Assembly (NCBI RefSeq): GCF_025698545.1
Contig: NC_068576.1
Location: 1,309,501 to 1,373,500, forward strand
DNA: 64,000 bases
DNA from: Gossypium raimondii
Taxonomy: Eukaryota > Streptophyta > Magnoliopsida > Malvales > Malvaceae
Direction: 5' to 3'
Every line of letters starts with the position of its first letter. Positions within the stretch are counted from its first letter, which is position 1. Below are positions 36,863 to 49,772 of the stretch, one piece after another. A program made the translations under genes and the position numbers. The notes beneath the pieces were generated by a model. It had not been told where the DNA came from. It made no database searches and worked only from the letters and a program-made list of their open reading frames with translations.

Positions 36863-38204
36863 TGATTAAGAGATGTGTTTTTTGAAAATTTCTTTTTGCC
36901 AATATCTTGGATGCCGGTGCTCTCTTCTCCTCTCGTGAGTATCCTTATACAGAAACAATGTCTTGTGATATATTTTTCATGTTAATCCCTCCCCTTTTGT
37001 GCCATTACATACATACAGTGAGGATCCCTGTAAATTTTTGTTGGGTTTATGTATCTGTTGCTTGTTTATTATGTTCTTACTCTTACAGTAAATACACTTT
37101 CCTCCCGTTAGATTCTGTGTGACTGCGACCTTCTAAATGTATTAAACATTTACCCATCTTTGTTTACCTTTTAAATTTCTTTACACCATCATCATCAGAG
37201 CTTTTCCTCTGATATCTCATTCCTTTCTATGTACTTAGTTTCATCAGTGCTAAGTATATCATATTTGAGGGAAGCTTCCAAGCCATGGCAGGGCAAATCG
37301 CCTATGTAAGTTGGTTTTAAAAATGGTGCATGTATGTATGGAGTATTTTGATACAGGCATTTGGAATTTGGATTAATTTTAAGCTTTATTTTTTGAGTTG
37401 TTTGTTTATTGCTTAGATCCCTTGTGTTATTATGACTTCTTAGTTCAGTTGGGGAGGATTCTTGTTGGAGAGGGTGGGATTTATTTGGTGGAGTAGATAT
37501 TTGAATGTGGCAGTCGTTGGAACTTGGAGTCGCTGTTGGGTGATGTATGGCTGATTGTGTTGATGGATGGGAATAGGTTAGGTTGGCATGGGTTTCGTAG
37601 GTTATCCATAAAATAATTATTGTTGTAGGGTTTGCGTTTCCCACCTCTCATTCCTCATCCCCTCGCCACCAGTCCGGTCATTTTCAGTCGCAAGCAATGG
37701 AATGGCACTGATGATATCTAGACTCCCGTTCACCATTTGATCGTCAGATTTATTCTTTTTAGTACAAGTGTTTCTGGTCGGGTTACAAATATCTAAAATT
37801 GCAAGCTTATTAATTATTTAACTCCGGATTAGAAATTTAATCAATTCTTAGTTGTTTTCTTAAAAAAAACATAATCGGGTTTTAAAAGGCAAATGATTTG
37901 ATTTAAGATTTGGATTTGAGAGGTACTTTTTCAATATTTTTTAAAAATGAAAAATATAAAAATCTGACGAAATCGAAATTGAAGAACAAAATACAGGACG
38001 TTGAAGGTCCGCCACATCCCAAAGATAACAATAGTAAGTAACGAGTGGTAATAAAAGACTCCACGCTCCCTCCACCTGCGCTTCGATAGTTTCGATTTAG
38101 AAAGTTCTTTTCCGTCACCAAGCTTACCTGACGTAGAAAACCCAAAGCCAAAGCCAAGGAAAGGAGAGGAGGAAGAAGCCGTGGTTGAAAGAGGAATAGA
38201 GATT
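36863..38204. other. LCBK1 3' flank and promoter of the FTR gene
   Basis: Probable LCBK1 3' untranslated sequence at the start, then intergenic DNA. A 149-codon minus-strand open frame (37195-37644) has no domain and a composition unlike a real protein, so it is not called. The last 100 bases before 38205 are purine-rich (aaaggagaggaggaagaag), typical of a plant leader. Confidence 0.45.
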
Positions 38205-38696
38205 ATGACGTTGGCTCTCTCTTCGGCAACGTCTGCTTCTTATTTCATCACTCGTCGTAATGCAAAGCCTTCTCCGGTTATCAAAACGACCTTCATGACT
38301 TTGAAACCAGCGTCGTTTCCTTCCCCTTTAACCGCCGTCATTGTGTCTGCCGGGGCGCGGATAATCGTTTCTTGCCAAGCTGTCTCCACCGCTTCCCTCG
38401 ACAAGGACGAGAAAAACGCGTCGGTTTCGGGGTCCGCCGAAGCCGATGAGGAAGCTAAAGTAGGGGCCAAGGTTAAGGTGAAGGTACCGGTCAAAGTGTA
38501 TCACGTCGTTCGCGTGCCGGAGTTGGATCTGATCGGTATGGAAGGAGTGATTAAGCAGTACGTTGGGATCTGGAAAGGGAAACCGATATCAGCTAATCTT
38601 CCTTACAAGGTGGAGTTTCTTAAGGAAATTGAAGGCCGAGGACCTGTCAAGTTCTTCGTCCATCTTAAAGAGGAGGAATTGGAATTCCTTGATTAG
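38205..38696 (+). CDS. FTRV: Ferredoxin-thioredoxin reductase variable (alpha) chain, chloroplastic
   Basis: Intronless 163-aa frame. The first 60 or so residues are rich in Ser, Thr, Ala and basic residues (SSATSASYFITRR), a chloroplast transit peptide. After a variable acidic linker the mature SH3-like barrel (about residues 95-160) has VPVKVYHVVRVPELDL, then G-x-EG-x-I-x-QY and KGKPISANLPYKVEF, ending EEELEFLD. The protein is the small noncatalytic subunit that clasps the iron-sulfur FTR-C subunit in the stroma; the pair reduces thioredoxins with electrons from ferredoxin. The ATG at 38205 is the first in frame with the transit peptide. Confidence 0.93.
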   Translation: MTLALSSATSASYFITRRNAKPSPVIKTTFMTLKPASFPSPLTAVIVSAGARIIVSCQAVSTASLDKDEKNASVSGSAEADEEAKVGAKVKVKVPVKVYHVVRVPELDLIGMEGVIKQYVGIWKGKPISANLPYKVEFLKEIEGRGPVKFFVHLKEEELEFLD

Positions 38697-41600
38697 AAAT
38701 CTCGGTTCTTCTCCGTACGCCAGGCAAAATTACTCTTTTTTTAAGCATCTATTTGCTTTCTTTCTTATAACCAAAAGCCAATAATTGCTCATTGTTGTAT
38801 ATATTTTACCTTTACCGTTCAGTTCTACCTGGGAATCTGATTTCTTTGTTTTTGTTTTCTGTTCGTTACTTTGTAGAGTCGAAGTTCCTATACCTTAAAT
38901 AGATTTGAACTTCTTATATCTAGAGTTACCTTAAATAGAATTGAAGTTCATATATCCGAGGGTTACCTTCATTTTACTGCTTATTTATGTATATGACTTG
39001 TACTTGATTCTTTGTCTTCCAACTATTATGTATAATGTATTGGATGTACTAGGACCGGTATCATACCTATTGGTAGAATTTATTCTTGTAATGATACGGT
39101 AAGATTAACAACTATTAGATGTTTTCTCCTTTGTGTGATTTCAGGCAAAGTGGGTTATCTTTTCTAATTACACTTAAAATGCCATCGGGAACCTGTCATG
39201 GTATCTACGCTGAGTTTTTGTTTTATCCCTTTACAAGGCTCATGTTGGCTTCTGTTCTGTTTCTATTAGTTTTTCAGTTATTCTGTGCTGTGTCACAATT
39301 GGTTTAGGCTGGTAACTCTTCTTTGGTTTGGATTCGTTATGCTTTCAAAACACTAAACTACAAATGAAAAAAAGTGACCAGTCAGAGTGTGGTTTAGACT
39401 TATGTAAAAAAAGTGTCTGCTATTTCTGTGCAAAAGTTGGTTCCTTGGCTTTAGTGATTTTGTTGATTCTTAGTGGTAATCATCCCCAAAAGAGCTATAC
39501 ACTAAAATGGAAGATGAATAATTTATTTTTGACATATTTTTACAGCAATGTGAATTAAGGAAAAGACTCTTCTTGTTGAAACTAAACAAGTGCTTGCACA
39601 TCTGATATAGAAAGGAGAGAAAGAAAAACAATACAACAAACTTGAGTTGCTTTGGGAAGTGGCCTTGATAACATAAGTTAATGGTTTGAATGGGTTAGAG
39701 TCACTTACCTTTGATGTCCTGGGTGTTACTTCTCTACATAATGATTGGTGAATGATATATAAATTGGATATCAAATTTTCTATTTAGCATTTTCTTTCCT
39801 GAGAACATAGCATAGCATCTCCATTTGGTTTCCTGCTGAAAGTGTCAATATTTATTGTGCAGAATATAACTAGCATTGCTGATAAAAATAATTACATGTC
39901 TATCATTAAAAGTTTCCTTAAACTGTGTTTTCCGCATGCTATCGGTGTCCATTCATGTTGTTCAATACTAGGCATTCTTTCTGCTGATTTATCTAGGTGA
40001 TTTCATTTTGAGCTCATCTCACATTCGTCATCACTTTTTTCAGATGCATTGGCTAATTTCTGTGGCATTATCATTTAATTAGCCGAAAAGCTTGACTCAA
40101 TCAAAAGTAGATCTTTCATTTTGTGCGTCTGCAGATGCGTTTTCCTTCATAATTTTTTGTTTATTTTGTGAGAACATTTCATTCCTGAATTTCTAGCCAT
40201 ATCTTATTCAACAGAGAGCTACCCCATGTTGTGTATCTAACTCCCCTGCTATTGTAATATTTGACTCTTGTGAAAGCAAAAGCATTTTAATTCTTCATCG
40301 AATGTATTATATGTGATTCTATGCTTTTCTACGACTATGAATTGTTATACCGGAAGCTTGCTGTTTTCTTGAAAGCTTAGTTGGGTATTTGTTTAGTTTG
40401 CTAGCACAAGGACTTTAATCTCAAGTGAAAAAAGGGAGCAGTATGGTTGCTTGCATATCCAGCCTCTTTATGCCCTTTTAGACTTGGCAGTTTTCAGTTG
40501 AATGATATACGCTTATCATGCTGGATTCTACCTCAGTTAAAACGTGCATTTCATTTATTATTTCTGTAAGGAGGTAGCAACGGGACGCATAGTGTCTGCA
40601 TTTCATTGATAGGTTTGGCATAATGCTATTAGATGATTTGGTACAGATGGTTGCTGATGCCTTTGAAGTGGATCCTCACGTACCGGTATGTGAATAGTTT
40701 TATTGCTATGCAACGGTGGAATATGCTGTAGATATGTACACTTCTGCAGCACCTAAATTACCATTTTGGTATAGTGTTTCTAGTGACATTAGCTATTTGA
40801 GCCAGAAGTTAGGACTCTAACTCGAGTTTAGTTGACAATGATCAAGCTTAATGAGTTTCCTTTTTAACTCGACCACATATACTTAGCTTAAACCCCTAGT
40901 TGTAATGATCCACAATATGAGTTGGTTAAACGTTAGTCCAAGTGGCATTCCATCTTTTATCCTCCAAAATTCTGCGCACTTTCACACAATCAAATGGATT
41001 GCTTGCCCCACATGTCTAATGTTCAGTGTCGGTTGTATCTTAAAGTATATGTTATGGTACTAATTAACATCTTTTATAAAATTTAAAGACCTCGTTATGT
41101 AGTGGTGGAAATGATGGTTTTTTCTTTGAAAGTTTAATGTGGTTGAATCATGGATGCTTCTTCAAGTTTGAAAGGAAAAGAGTGGGTAAAATTGTGCACA
41201 TTGTTCCCATCCTAGTCAAAATGTAGATCTAGTGCTATATTTAGTCAATAATTTTGCTCCCTTTACTTTTCCAGATTTTGAAATTCAATTCAATTTTAAA
41301 TGGTGTCAAATTTTCACTGGGAAAGTGGCATTAACCTCCCCAGTGGTGAAAACTTGACATCATTTAATAGTAAATTGATTTTTTGAAGTAAAAGTTAATT
41401 TGATTTTGAATTATTTAATGAGATATAAGAGGGGACTATTTGCATATTTGACCCAAACGTGGGATGGTAAAACTTGAAGGGGTTCGAATGTTGCATTTTG
41501 AAATAAGATTACGGTGTTTGGATTTTAGTATTCCGGTTATTCCATAATATAAGATGTAATTTCACTACTATCCATTTCTTAGATTATCTTAGATTACATG

Positions 41601-42760
41601 TGTAGCATTAAATTTTTGGACCAATTTGTTGAATGATTTTATTGTTCTAGTCAATTTAGGTTTTTTCTTATAGTGAACAGTAAATATCATACATTACAAT
41701 TATAATCATTGTATTTTATTTAATATTTTAATTATAGTTATAACTATAATTATGGTTGGTATTGTAATAATTTCTCATGAATTATTATAATTATAATTTA
41801 TAAATTTATTTAAACCACAAATACATTTACTTATTAATATATAAATTGTAATAAAAGCAAGAATTCTAACAATTTGTTAAGGAAATTGAGACTAAAAAGT
41901 TATAAAGGAATTTCACTTGTTTAAAAATTATTATAAGAAGAATAATCGAATAAAATGTGTTTCTAGGTAATCATACATTTCGTCAACTAAAGATATACTT
42001 TACATTCCAACTAAATGAACCATACGAGGTAATATTATATTCTATTTATCATAGAACGTAATCTAAGATTCGACGAATCAAAAGTTTTCAAATTATTTTG
42101 TGAATTTTATGTGAAATTTTTGAGTGGGGATATTTTCATTTTAAAAGGTGGATGTTGATGGAGCAAGACAACAATGGTAAATGCTTATTTTGTTCTATTT
42201 AAATTTAGTTCTTATAAATTATATATGTATTTAGCGTATATATAAATATGGATGTAAATGAAAATTATAAAATAAATATATTTATAAAAAGTTACGTAAA
42301 ATAATTTTATAGTTAAGTTGACATTTCGGTTGATAGTGATATTAATTTAATCAAACACGTAAATAATAGTAATTATAGATGTTATATACTAAATTATCAT
42401 TAGTGAAAGCATAAACAGTGATTACGGATATATATATATATTGGTGCAAACACTAGACGAAGCAGAGGTGGATGAGACAAGTCTTGTCCTTATTCCCATC
42501 CCTCTTTTGTCCAAAGCAACAATTTTGATATGTACAAACTGAGCTTGTAAAGCTGTAATGGAAGCTTGGAAAATGCAAAGTCAGAACTAATGTATCAGCT
42601 ATTATTGTAATAAGTTGAAGAGGTGCCGTCAAATATCGATGGGCTTTAACACAAATTCTCCAAATAGAGAAGGGTTAGAAAAAGATAGGGATATGAGTAG
42701 AAGCCATTTTAGCGGTGGAGGAGGAGGTGGCGTGCAATTAGAATAACATGATTGACATGA
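38697..42760. other. Long intergenic interval between FTRV and KTN80
   Basis: About 4 kb with no supportable gene. At 38884-38965 a unit of about 55-60 bases around 'ttaccttaaatag..ttgaa' is repeated. A short segment at 40648-40686 has good acceptor and donor contexts and an open frame starting MVADAFEVDPHVP, but no partner exons are found. From about 41000 to 42450 the sequence is strongly AT-rich. Confidence 0.4.
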
Positions 42761-43644
42761 ATCAATGCAAGAAGATCCAAGCCAAGCCATAGTTTTTAGT
42801 GGCTCCCACTTTAATTAAGTAAAAAACTTCGAGAAAATCAATTTGAAAGATTGAATTGAAATAAATAAAGAAAAGAAATAATAAAAGAGAAAAGGTAAGC
42901 AGGGTTTCATTGAGAATGAAGGTAGTAGGATGGTGGGGTATGGTTGTCCAGTCTTTTTCAGATTTTGAGTTGCAGATGGAGGGATTCTTGGATTGGGCCC
43001 TTCTGTTTTTTGAATTTTCATTTTTCATTTTAATTTCCCTCCCTTCCCAAACCTTATTAATCAGTTAAATTGAAAAAAAAAAAAAAACCCAAGCAGCAGC
43101 AGCAGCAGTAGTGGTGAAAGTGAAACCTGAATTCTGAAACCGGCCCCTTCTTTCTTCATTTTTTTTCTTCTATTTCTGTGTTCTATATCTGGAATAATCT
43201 CATTTGGTAGAGTTTGATTTTGAAGTTGAAGATTTGGGTTTTATTAAGAAAAAATTGGAGAAGTTTTTGAGTTTGCAAAACAGAAGCAAACTCCACTTCT
43301 ACTTACTTTCTCCTCCATTTCTTTAAAAACTGTAAATTTAGAGGAAATCCAAGCAAGAAGATTCAACTATGAGACAATCTCTCCAATTATTGTCTTCCCT
43401 GTAAGTCTATGGTTTCTGGTAAAAATGTCGGTTACTTCTCTCTTTTTGTATAAGTTTGGTCTGTATATGTATTTTTTTAATGTTTACTGCCTAACAGCAA
43501 AAGTTCTCAATTATGCAGTCGTTGGAAATGGCTAAAATAATGAAATGAAGATGAGATCTAAGGATTTTCTTTTTATTTTTAGAAAAAAAATTGAATGTTT
43601 GCTGTAGCCATTGCTAGGGTATTGTCTTCAGTTTCGTTTCCGCC
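42761..43644 (+). promoter_or_regulatory. KTN80 upstream region and leader with a probable intron
   Basis: A short (CAG)n tract is at 43093-43107. The probable leader runs to a strong donor at 43400/43401 (cct|gtaagt), and an acceptor (cttcag) ends at 43631, giving a 231-base leader intron. After splicing, an upstream ATG at 43369 would be in frame with the main ATG at 43645. Confidence 0.5.
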
Positions 43645-46600
43645 ATGGCTACCAAACGCGCTTACAAGCTACGTATCCTTTTTTTTAAGGTTTTTATTAA
43701 ATTATGTTACAATTGATATACTCGATCTGAGTTTTTCATTACAGTTGCCCCGATCACCTGAAATAGGCCTCTTCCAGCTTCTTCTTTTTTTTTTTTTTTC
43801 TTTTCTGTACCCGGGGTAGCCTTAATAATTGTAATAACCAGAGGAATTTGTGGCACACTCTTCAAGTGTGAATTGCCTGAAGATTGGAAGAAAATCGTCT
43901 AGGGTTCTTGTGACTGGAGGTGAAGATCACAAGGTTAATCTCTGGGCTATCGGAAAACCCAACGCCATACTGGTCAGTTCTCGCTATATGTTTGCTTAAT
44001 GCAATTCATTTCAATTACTTTTTCGTTTAACCTCTTTTATCTGTCAATACCAGTGTTTTCACTGTCAATGATTTGTTGCAATTTATTATATGCTCACTAG
44101 GCACTAGGGGGGGGGGGAGAATATTTGATACGGTAAATAATAGGATTAAATAATTCAACCTCTGATAAATTTTCAATTCGGTGACCAGTGAATTCTTATT
44201 ATTCCCGTACAATTTTGTATGTGAACCATTATATCAGAGTTTGTCAGGACACACGAGTGGAATAGATTCAGTGAGCTTTGATTCTTCAGAAGTCTTGGTA
44301 GCTGCAGGTGCTGCAAGTGGCACTATCAAGCTTTGGGATTTGGAGGAGGCAAAAAGTATGCTCATCTAAATCCGTGGACTTGTTTTCCCTTTTTTTTAAT
44401 CTAAATATGCATGTTGCTGCCTGTTTGTTAAATGCCGGTCTTAAATATGTGTCAGTTATTTATTTATTTTTGCTATCTGATACTTTTCTAGTTGTTCGGA
44501 CTCTGACTGGTCATAGATCCAATTGCATCTCTGTGGACTTCCATCCCTTTGGTGAGTTTTTTGCATCTGGTTCTCTTGATACAAATCTCAAGGTGTGGGA
44601 TATCAGAAAGAAAGGATGTATCCACACGTACAAGGGCCATAATCGAGGAGTCAATGCAATCAGGTTTACACCAGATGGCCGATGGGTTGTATCTGGCGGC
44701 GAGGACAACATTGTGAAGGTCAGAATTTGCTGTGTAGTTTAGTTCATGATGCTAGTCATTTTGTACTAATCTACATGTTTCTTTTTTTTTCTTTTGGGGG
44801 CATGGTAGGGTGAATAAACATAGAAAGAAGGGTTTTCAATACTTTTAGTGGCAGCCTGTTTCATGACAATGCTCTTATTTCCTGGGGACTGGAATTGAGA
44901 CTTTGGAGTGAGGCTATGCAAAGCTGAGGTGTTGAATGAACTTACATGCCTCTTTTATTTCATATTGTTTTTAATTCTCTGATTCAGCCAACTTCGAATC
45001 TTTGGTTGTTCTGTTATATAGCTATGAAAGGATCCATAGGTGGAGTTCTTTGGCTTTCTCCCATTTGTATTTTAATATCTGCATGCTATTTCATTGTTTA
45101 TACGTCATAATGGTCAGACTGGTGTATAGACTGCCTGCTTTCAGTTCTCTTTGAAAAAAAAGTTTTCACCTTATAAACAAATTTAAATGCACATTTGTAG
45201 GCAGCGCATATACACATTTTAGTATTTGAGTTTGGATGTTGATTCAAGATAACTTCTACAATAATATTTTTCATGTCGTATATATCAACAGGTTTGGGAT
45301 TTGACTGCTGGAAAACTGTTGCATGATTTCAAGTCTCATGAAGGCCAAATCCAGAGCTTAGATTTTCATCCCAATGAGTTTCTTCTGGCTACAGGTTGGT
45401 TATTACCTTCTATGAAAAGAGTTCTTACTTAGCTCACTTGAGAAGTGATTCTATGATGTTGTCCTAAAGTATCTTTATATTGTGTGAGGAAGTTATAGAT
45501 CCTTCTTGTGTGCTCTAATTTTCATTATATGTTCTCTTGCCTTCACAGGTTCAGCTGACCGGACTGTTAAATTTTGGGACCTAGAAACCTTTGAGCTTAT
45601 TGGTTCAACTGGGCCTGAGGTACTTTAGCTGGTCTTGGATACCTGCCAGTTCTCTTAGCAGAGTTAGAGATTCTGTTGAGATCATAAGATCTTTGTTCCA
45701 TATTTAGGTCATAGGATCTTTGATTTCCTGTTTTATTGTGGAGGAGTTTATACATGATTTTTTTCTATATACTTTAGACTACTGGAGTCCGTTGCTTGAC
45801 CTTCAACCCTGATGGGAGGACTGTACTCTGTGGATTACATGAAAGTCTGAAGGTGAGGTCTTTTATGGTTCGACTTTCATCAGACTATAGTGATTTACAA
45901 TGAATTGTTGCTATTCCCATTTTACTTCATTTTTCTTCGCAAATTCCAGGTTTTCTCATGGGAACCAATAAGATGTCATGATAGTGTGGATGTGGGGTGG
46001 TCTAGATTGTCAGATCTTACTGTTCATGAAGGAAAGCTTCTTGGCTGCTCCTATAATCAAAGCTGTGTTGGCGTTTGGGTTGTGGACATCTCGGTATTGT
46101 TCAGTTTTCTGCACTCTCATTTATTTAACCAGTCAGCTTTCTTTATTGGCAGTTATTGTATTAAAGATTTTAACATTAAAATTTTGGTCTCTGGTACAGC
46201 GCATAGATCCTCATGCTGTTCCTGATGCTAATTGTGTGAATAGTCATTCTGAGCCTAAATCTAGTTCTGGTGGAAACCCCGCTGTACTGAATGAGAACAC
46301 GACCAAAGCTAGTATTGGAAGGTTATCAGTTTCACAAATTTCTGATACTTTAGTGAAGGAAACGAAATCCCTTGGGAGGTTATCCATTTCACAAAACTCA
46401 GATCCTGCTAAGGAGTCAAAAAATTTGGCATGTATGTTACATTTTACTTTGAATTTGTTTTGGGGTTTAGCACTTTCACTTTATGTTTCTTGATTCTCAC
46501 AAATTTCTTTAGAAACCATATCATTAAATATACTTTTCATGGTGAATTAGTTTTCACTTATACAGTTTACATTAAAAAAAAGTATATTTGTTGAAAAAGG

Positions 46601-49600
46601 TCTCAGGAAAGACAAGTGAAATCCACTCTGAACTAAACTAAACTCTTTTTAAACAATCAAAAAATGAATGGAAAAAGGTGGATTGATGCATAGAACATGT
46701 ATGGTAGAACTGTGCAAAAGTTCTCTTATACTTATTTTATGTCCATTAGTTTTTCTGTAAGCGATTTACTTTATGCTATTGCTTTTGGTAAGCAGGCAGT
46801 AGTAATAGGTCAATTTGTTAAAAAGGAAAAATTTTAGAAAAATGATTACTTGCTAATTAACAAAAACATGCTCAGCCAATTAAGTAAACAGTTATTATAG
46901 AAGTTATGAACTATCTGGAAGCATGGTGCCCCCTGAAGGGGGTGGGGGGAGGTGGGGGTTGTGTTTGCAGCTGTTATCTATCTTATTCTGGCTTTTGCAT
47001 AATGGTTGAAGCCACAGGAAATGTGCCTGATACACCTCAGAGAGTCAATTTGAACACTGCCCCTAAGACAACTCAACCAAGTTCAGTAACAGTTCCTAGT
47101 GGAGCAGCTCCAAAGAGGAGTTCCATGAGGACTAGTTCATCTGTCAATGCTCCAAATTTTAACAAGTTAGATGTCATACCTGTGATTGTGCCTAGAAATG
47201 ATATGAGGTTGGAGCAGGCTGTTGAATCAAGAAAAGAAGTTGGAATATCGAGGAGAAGTTTGGAACAGGCTGCCGAATCTAGAAGAGAAGTTGGAATAGC
47301 TGGGAGAAGTTTGGAGCCGAGCCAGCCAGCTGCTGAATCTAGAAAAGAAACTGGACCAGGTGAGAGAACTTTGGAGCTAGGAACTGATCCTAGAAAAGAA
47401 CTGGGTATTGTTGGAAGAACAATGCCATTTTCTTTGCAGTCAAAGACCTCTAGTTTTCGGAAATTTCAAAATAACAGAGAAGACATGGATCAGCCAGCTA
47501 TCTCTGCTCCTTCTGAAGGTGCAGGTTCAAAGGTGGATGGATTCAGCAGTGTTCTGGACAAGAGTATATTTCCTTCTGTCAAAGGCCCAATGAAAGGAAT
47601 GCCTGTTGCTGAAAGGAATGCAAGAGAAGATATGTGTGTTGGCTCTGATAAGAGTGAACCAAACTCAGTGGTGGAGTTGCCTCCAAACTACTGGGATGAA
47701 AATTGTATGTTCTTAAAACTCTCAATTTACTTTTCTAACTTTGGTTGTAGCTTTTCCTATTTAGCTTCTTCTAGACTTCTTAAAATTGCTATAACTTGTT
47801 TGCTTCTAACCTTGACAGTCAGATTAGTTTCTGAATTAGATTTTGACTGAAATTCTTTCTATTAAAATGCTTTAAGTAAATGACTGTTTGATAGCAACCA
47901 TAAGTTTTCTTGAGACTTAATAGGAACAACTGAAATTGTGAAGTGGAGGGAACAATGGATAGTACCTTGTATAAATCCAAATAATGGCATCTGTACTTTT
48001 GGTTGCATAAAGAAAATGTCATGTTTGGGAGCAATGATCTCTTTTTTCCAATAGAAATTGGAATGCAAAAGATAGCAAAGAGTCAAACAAGCAAAAGGTT
48101 AAAGCAGTTTGTTATGCATTTCTCAAGTTGAAATGTTTAACTATTCATGCTGAACCTGAATTCTTTGTTTCAGATTCACAAGTGAAAAGAACACATAGAG
48201 ATGCATATCCTTTAGAAAGCCAAAAAGGAGGTATATCTCTTCATAGCTGGTAGATATTGTGCACAATTCCATAGTCTCAACTCACTATCTTTGGTCAATT
48301 CTTCAGGAAAAACACATGTAGTCATAAATTTGGAGAAAAGAGGGAAACCTTCTAATTATGATAGACCTAATTTTGGTATATCTACAGGGAATGCATCTAT
48401 GTCAAATATGTCTTCATTCAATTCGGTAAAAATATACCTAAGCTTGTGTTCACTTTCTTTCCCTTTTCAATATGTTCCCGATGCTAATTTATGTATTCAT
48501 ATTCTTATCTTTTTTAAAAGTATAAACAAAGAGGATACCATCCCTCTGTCGAAAAAGAAATGCCTTCTGCCAGTGATGAGGATGCTGTTGCAGATGTAAT
48601 GGAGCAGCATGACCAATTCATTGGTTCCATGCAGTCTCACTTAGCTAAGTTACAGGTAAAAGCCTACACAAACTGGAAGTCATGCTATGGATTGTTTACA
48701 TTGCTGAACCTTGTTTATTATATTGGTTTTAGGTTGTTCATCGATACTGGGAAAGGAATGACGTAAAGGGTGCAATCAGTGCAATGGAAAAGATGGCTGA
48801 TCATGCTGTAAGCACTTTAAGTTTGTCAATACATGCATCTCGATTCAAACTTTTGTGTAACCTGAACCTATTGAAGAGCTACAATTGGTTTGTTTTGATG
48901 ATGGGAATTGCAGGTGCTTGCAGATGTCTTGAGCATTGTCACTGAGAAAATAGACATTGTCACATTGGACATTTGCACTTGTCTTCTGCCCCTCCTGTCT
49001 AGTCTCCTTGGAAGTGAGATGGATAGGTAAGAATAGTGTCATAATCTTGCACTTTTATGCATTTTTGCAGTCTCTCTGCCTGTTATTTTTGCTCTCAAAT
49101 TGTTCTGGAAACACCAATTGCTTTCAGTAGTTCTCTGTGGTAATTTTGGTCAACTTTGAAATGCAATACCCGTAAAGTGGTTAAAATGAGTAGTATTTTA
49201 GCATTAGTTTTCTGAGGCTCTCTTCACTCTGTTCATTGTATCTTCCAGTAGAATAGGTTTCGGTATTTAACTGCAGCTCCTATATAGGCATTTGTGCATT
49301 TGTCTTGACATGCTGCTTAAGCTGGTCAGAGTATTCGGTCCAATGATATATTCAACATTATCTGCTTCAACACCTGTTGGTGTAGACATCGAGGCAGAGC
49401 AAAGGTCTGCCTGTTTGCTTCCTAACTGCAAATTTAATATTCAAGTGTTCAGTAATTGGATTATTAACTGAGGTCATGTTGCTGATTGTCCTAGGTTTGA
49501 ACGTTGCAACCTCTGCTTTGTAGAACTTGAAAAAGTAAAGCGATGTCTCCCCACAGTTACTAGGTGAGCATGGTGGTTATTTAAACATGCAGATGGCTGC

Positions 49601-49772
49601 TCTACTAGGGTTTAATCATACACAAACTTTCTATACTGTATGACATTTTCCTGAGATCTCCATATTCATTTATCTATTTATTTATTTTTGTTTCCGTTTT
49701 CTCCATAGAAGAGGGGGATCGGTGGCAAAGTCTGCCCAGGAATTGAATCTAGCATTTCAAGAAGTGTCATAA
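43645..49772 (+). CDS. KTN80: Katanin p80 WD40 repeat-containing subunit B1 homologue
   Basis: Eighteen coding exons: 43645-43672, 43842-43972, 44238-44355, 44492-44718, 45292-45394, 45549-45619, 45778-45852, 45950-46093, 46200-46431, 47012-47704, 48174-48230, 48307-48425, 48521-48655, 48733-48807, 48914-49026, 49288-49404, 49495-49563 and 49709-49772. Phase is kept throughout, giving 856 aa. The N-terminal WD40 propeller (about 1-300) has repeats ending VNLWAI, IKLWDL, LKVWDI, VKVWDL and VKFWDL. A low-complexity middle (about 310-660) includes two sets of internal repeats. The C-terminal con80 domain (about 670-850; [30 protein letters not shown]) binds the p60 AAA ATPase. Family role: KTN80 places katanin at microtubule branch and crossover points for severing in the plant cortex. 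It resembles Arabidopsis KTN80 from [12 protein letters not shown] onward. Confidence 0.93.
46311..46425 (+). repeat. Coding tandem repeat in KTN80 exon 9
   Basis: Two adjacent units of about 19 residues encode [19 protein letters not shown] and [18 protein letters not shown] (about residues 338-374). The nucleotide copies share ggaaggttatc/gggaggttatcc and tcacaaa. They follow directly after the WD40 domain. Confidence 0.75.
47209..47421 (+). repeat. Coding minisatellite in KTN80 exon 10
   Basis: Four adjacent units of 17-20 residues begin [39 protein letters not shown] and [12 protein letters not shown] (about residues 443-513). The first two are 51-base units with few differences; the third carries a 9-base insertion. 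They lie in the predicted disordered linker between WD40 and con80. Confidence 0.85.

Noticed and set aside
37195..37644. 149-codon open frame on the minus strand downstream of LCBK1
   Set aside because: No recognisable domain, Thr/Asn/His-rich composition, no splice partners, and it lies opposite probable 3' flanking sequence of LCBK1.
41500..42100. AT-rich stretch with words suggesting another MITE (ttagattacatg, acgtaatctaagattcg)
   Set aside because: Possible inverted words were seen, but arms could not be aligned and no target duplication was found.
44106..44118. Run of about 12 G residues in KTN80 intron 2
   Set aside because: A single homopolymer tract; it lacks the four G-runs needed for a quadruplex and may be variable in length.
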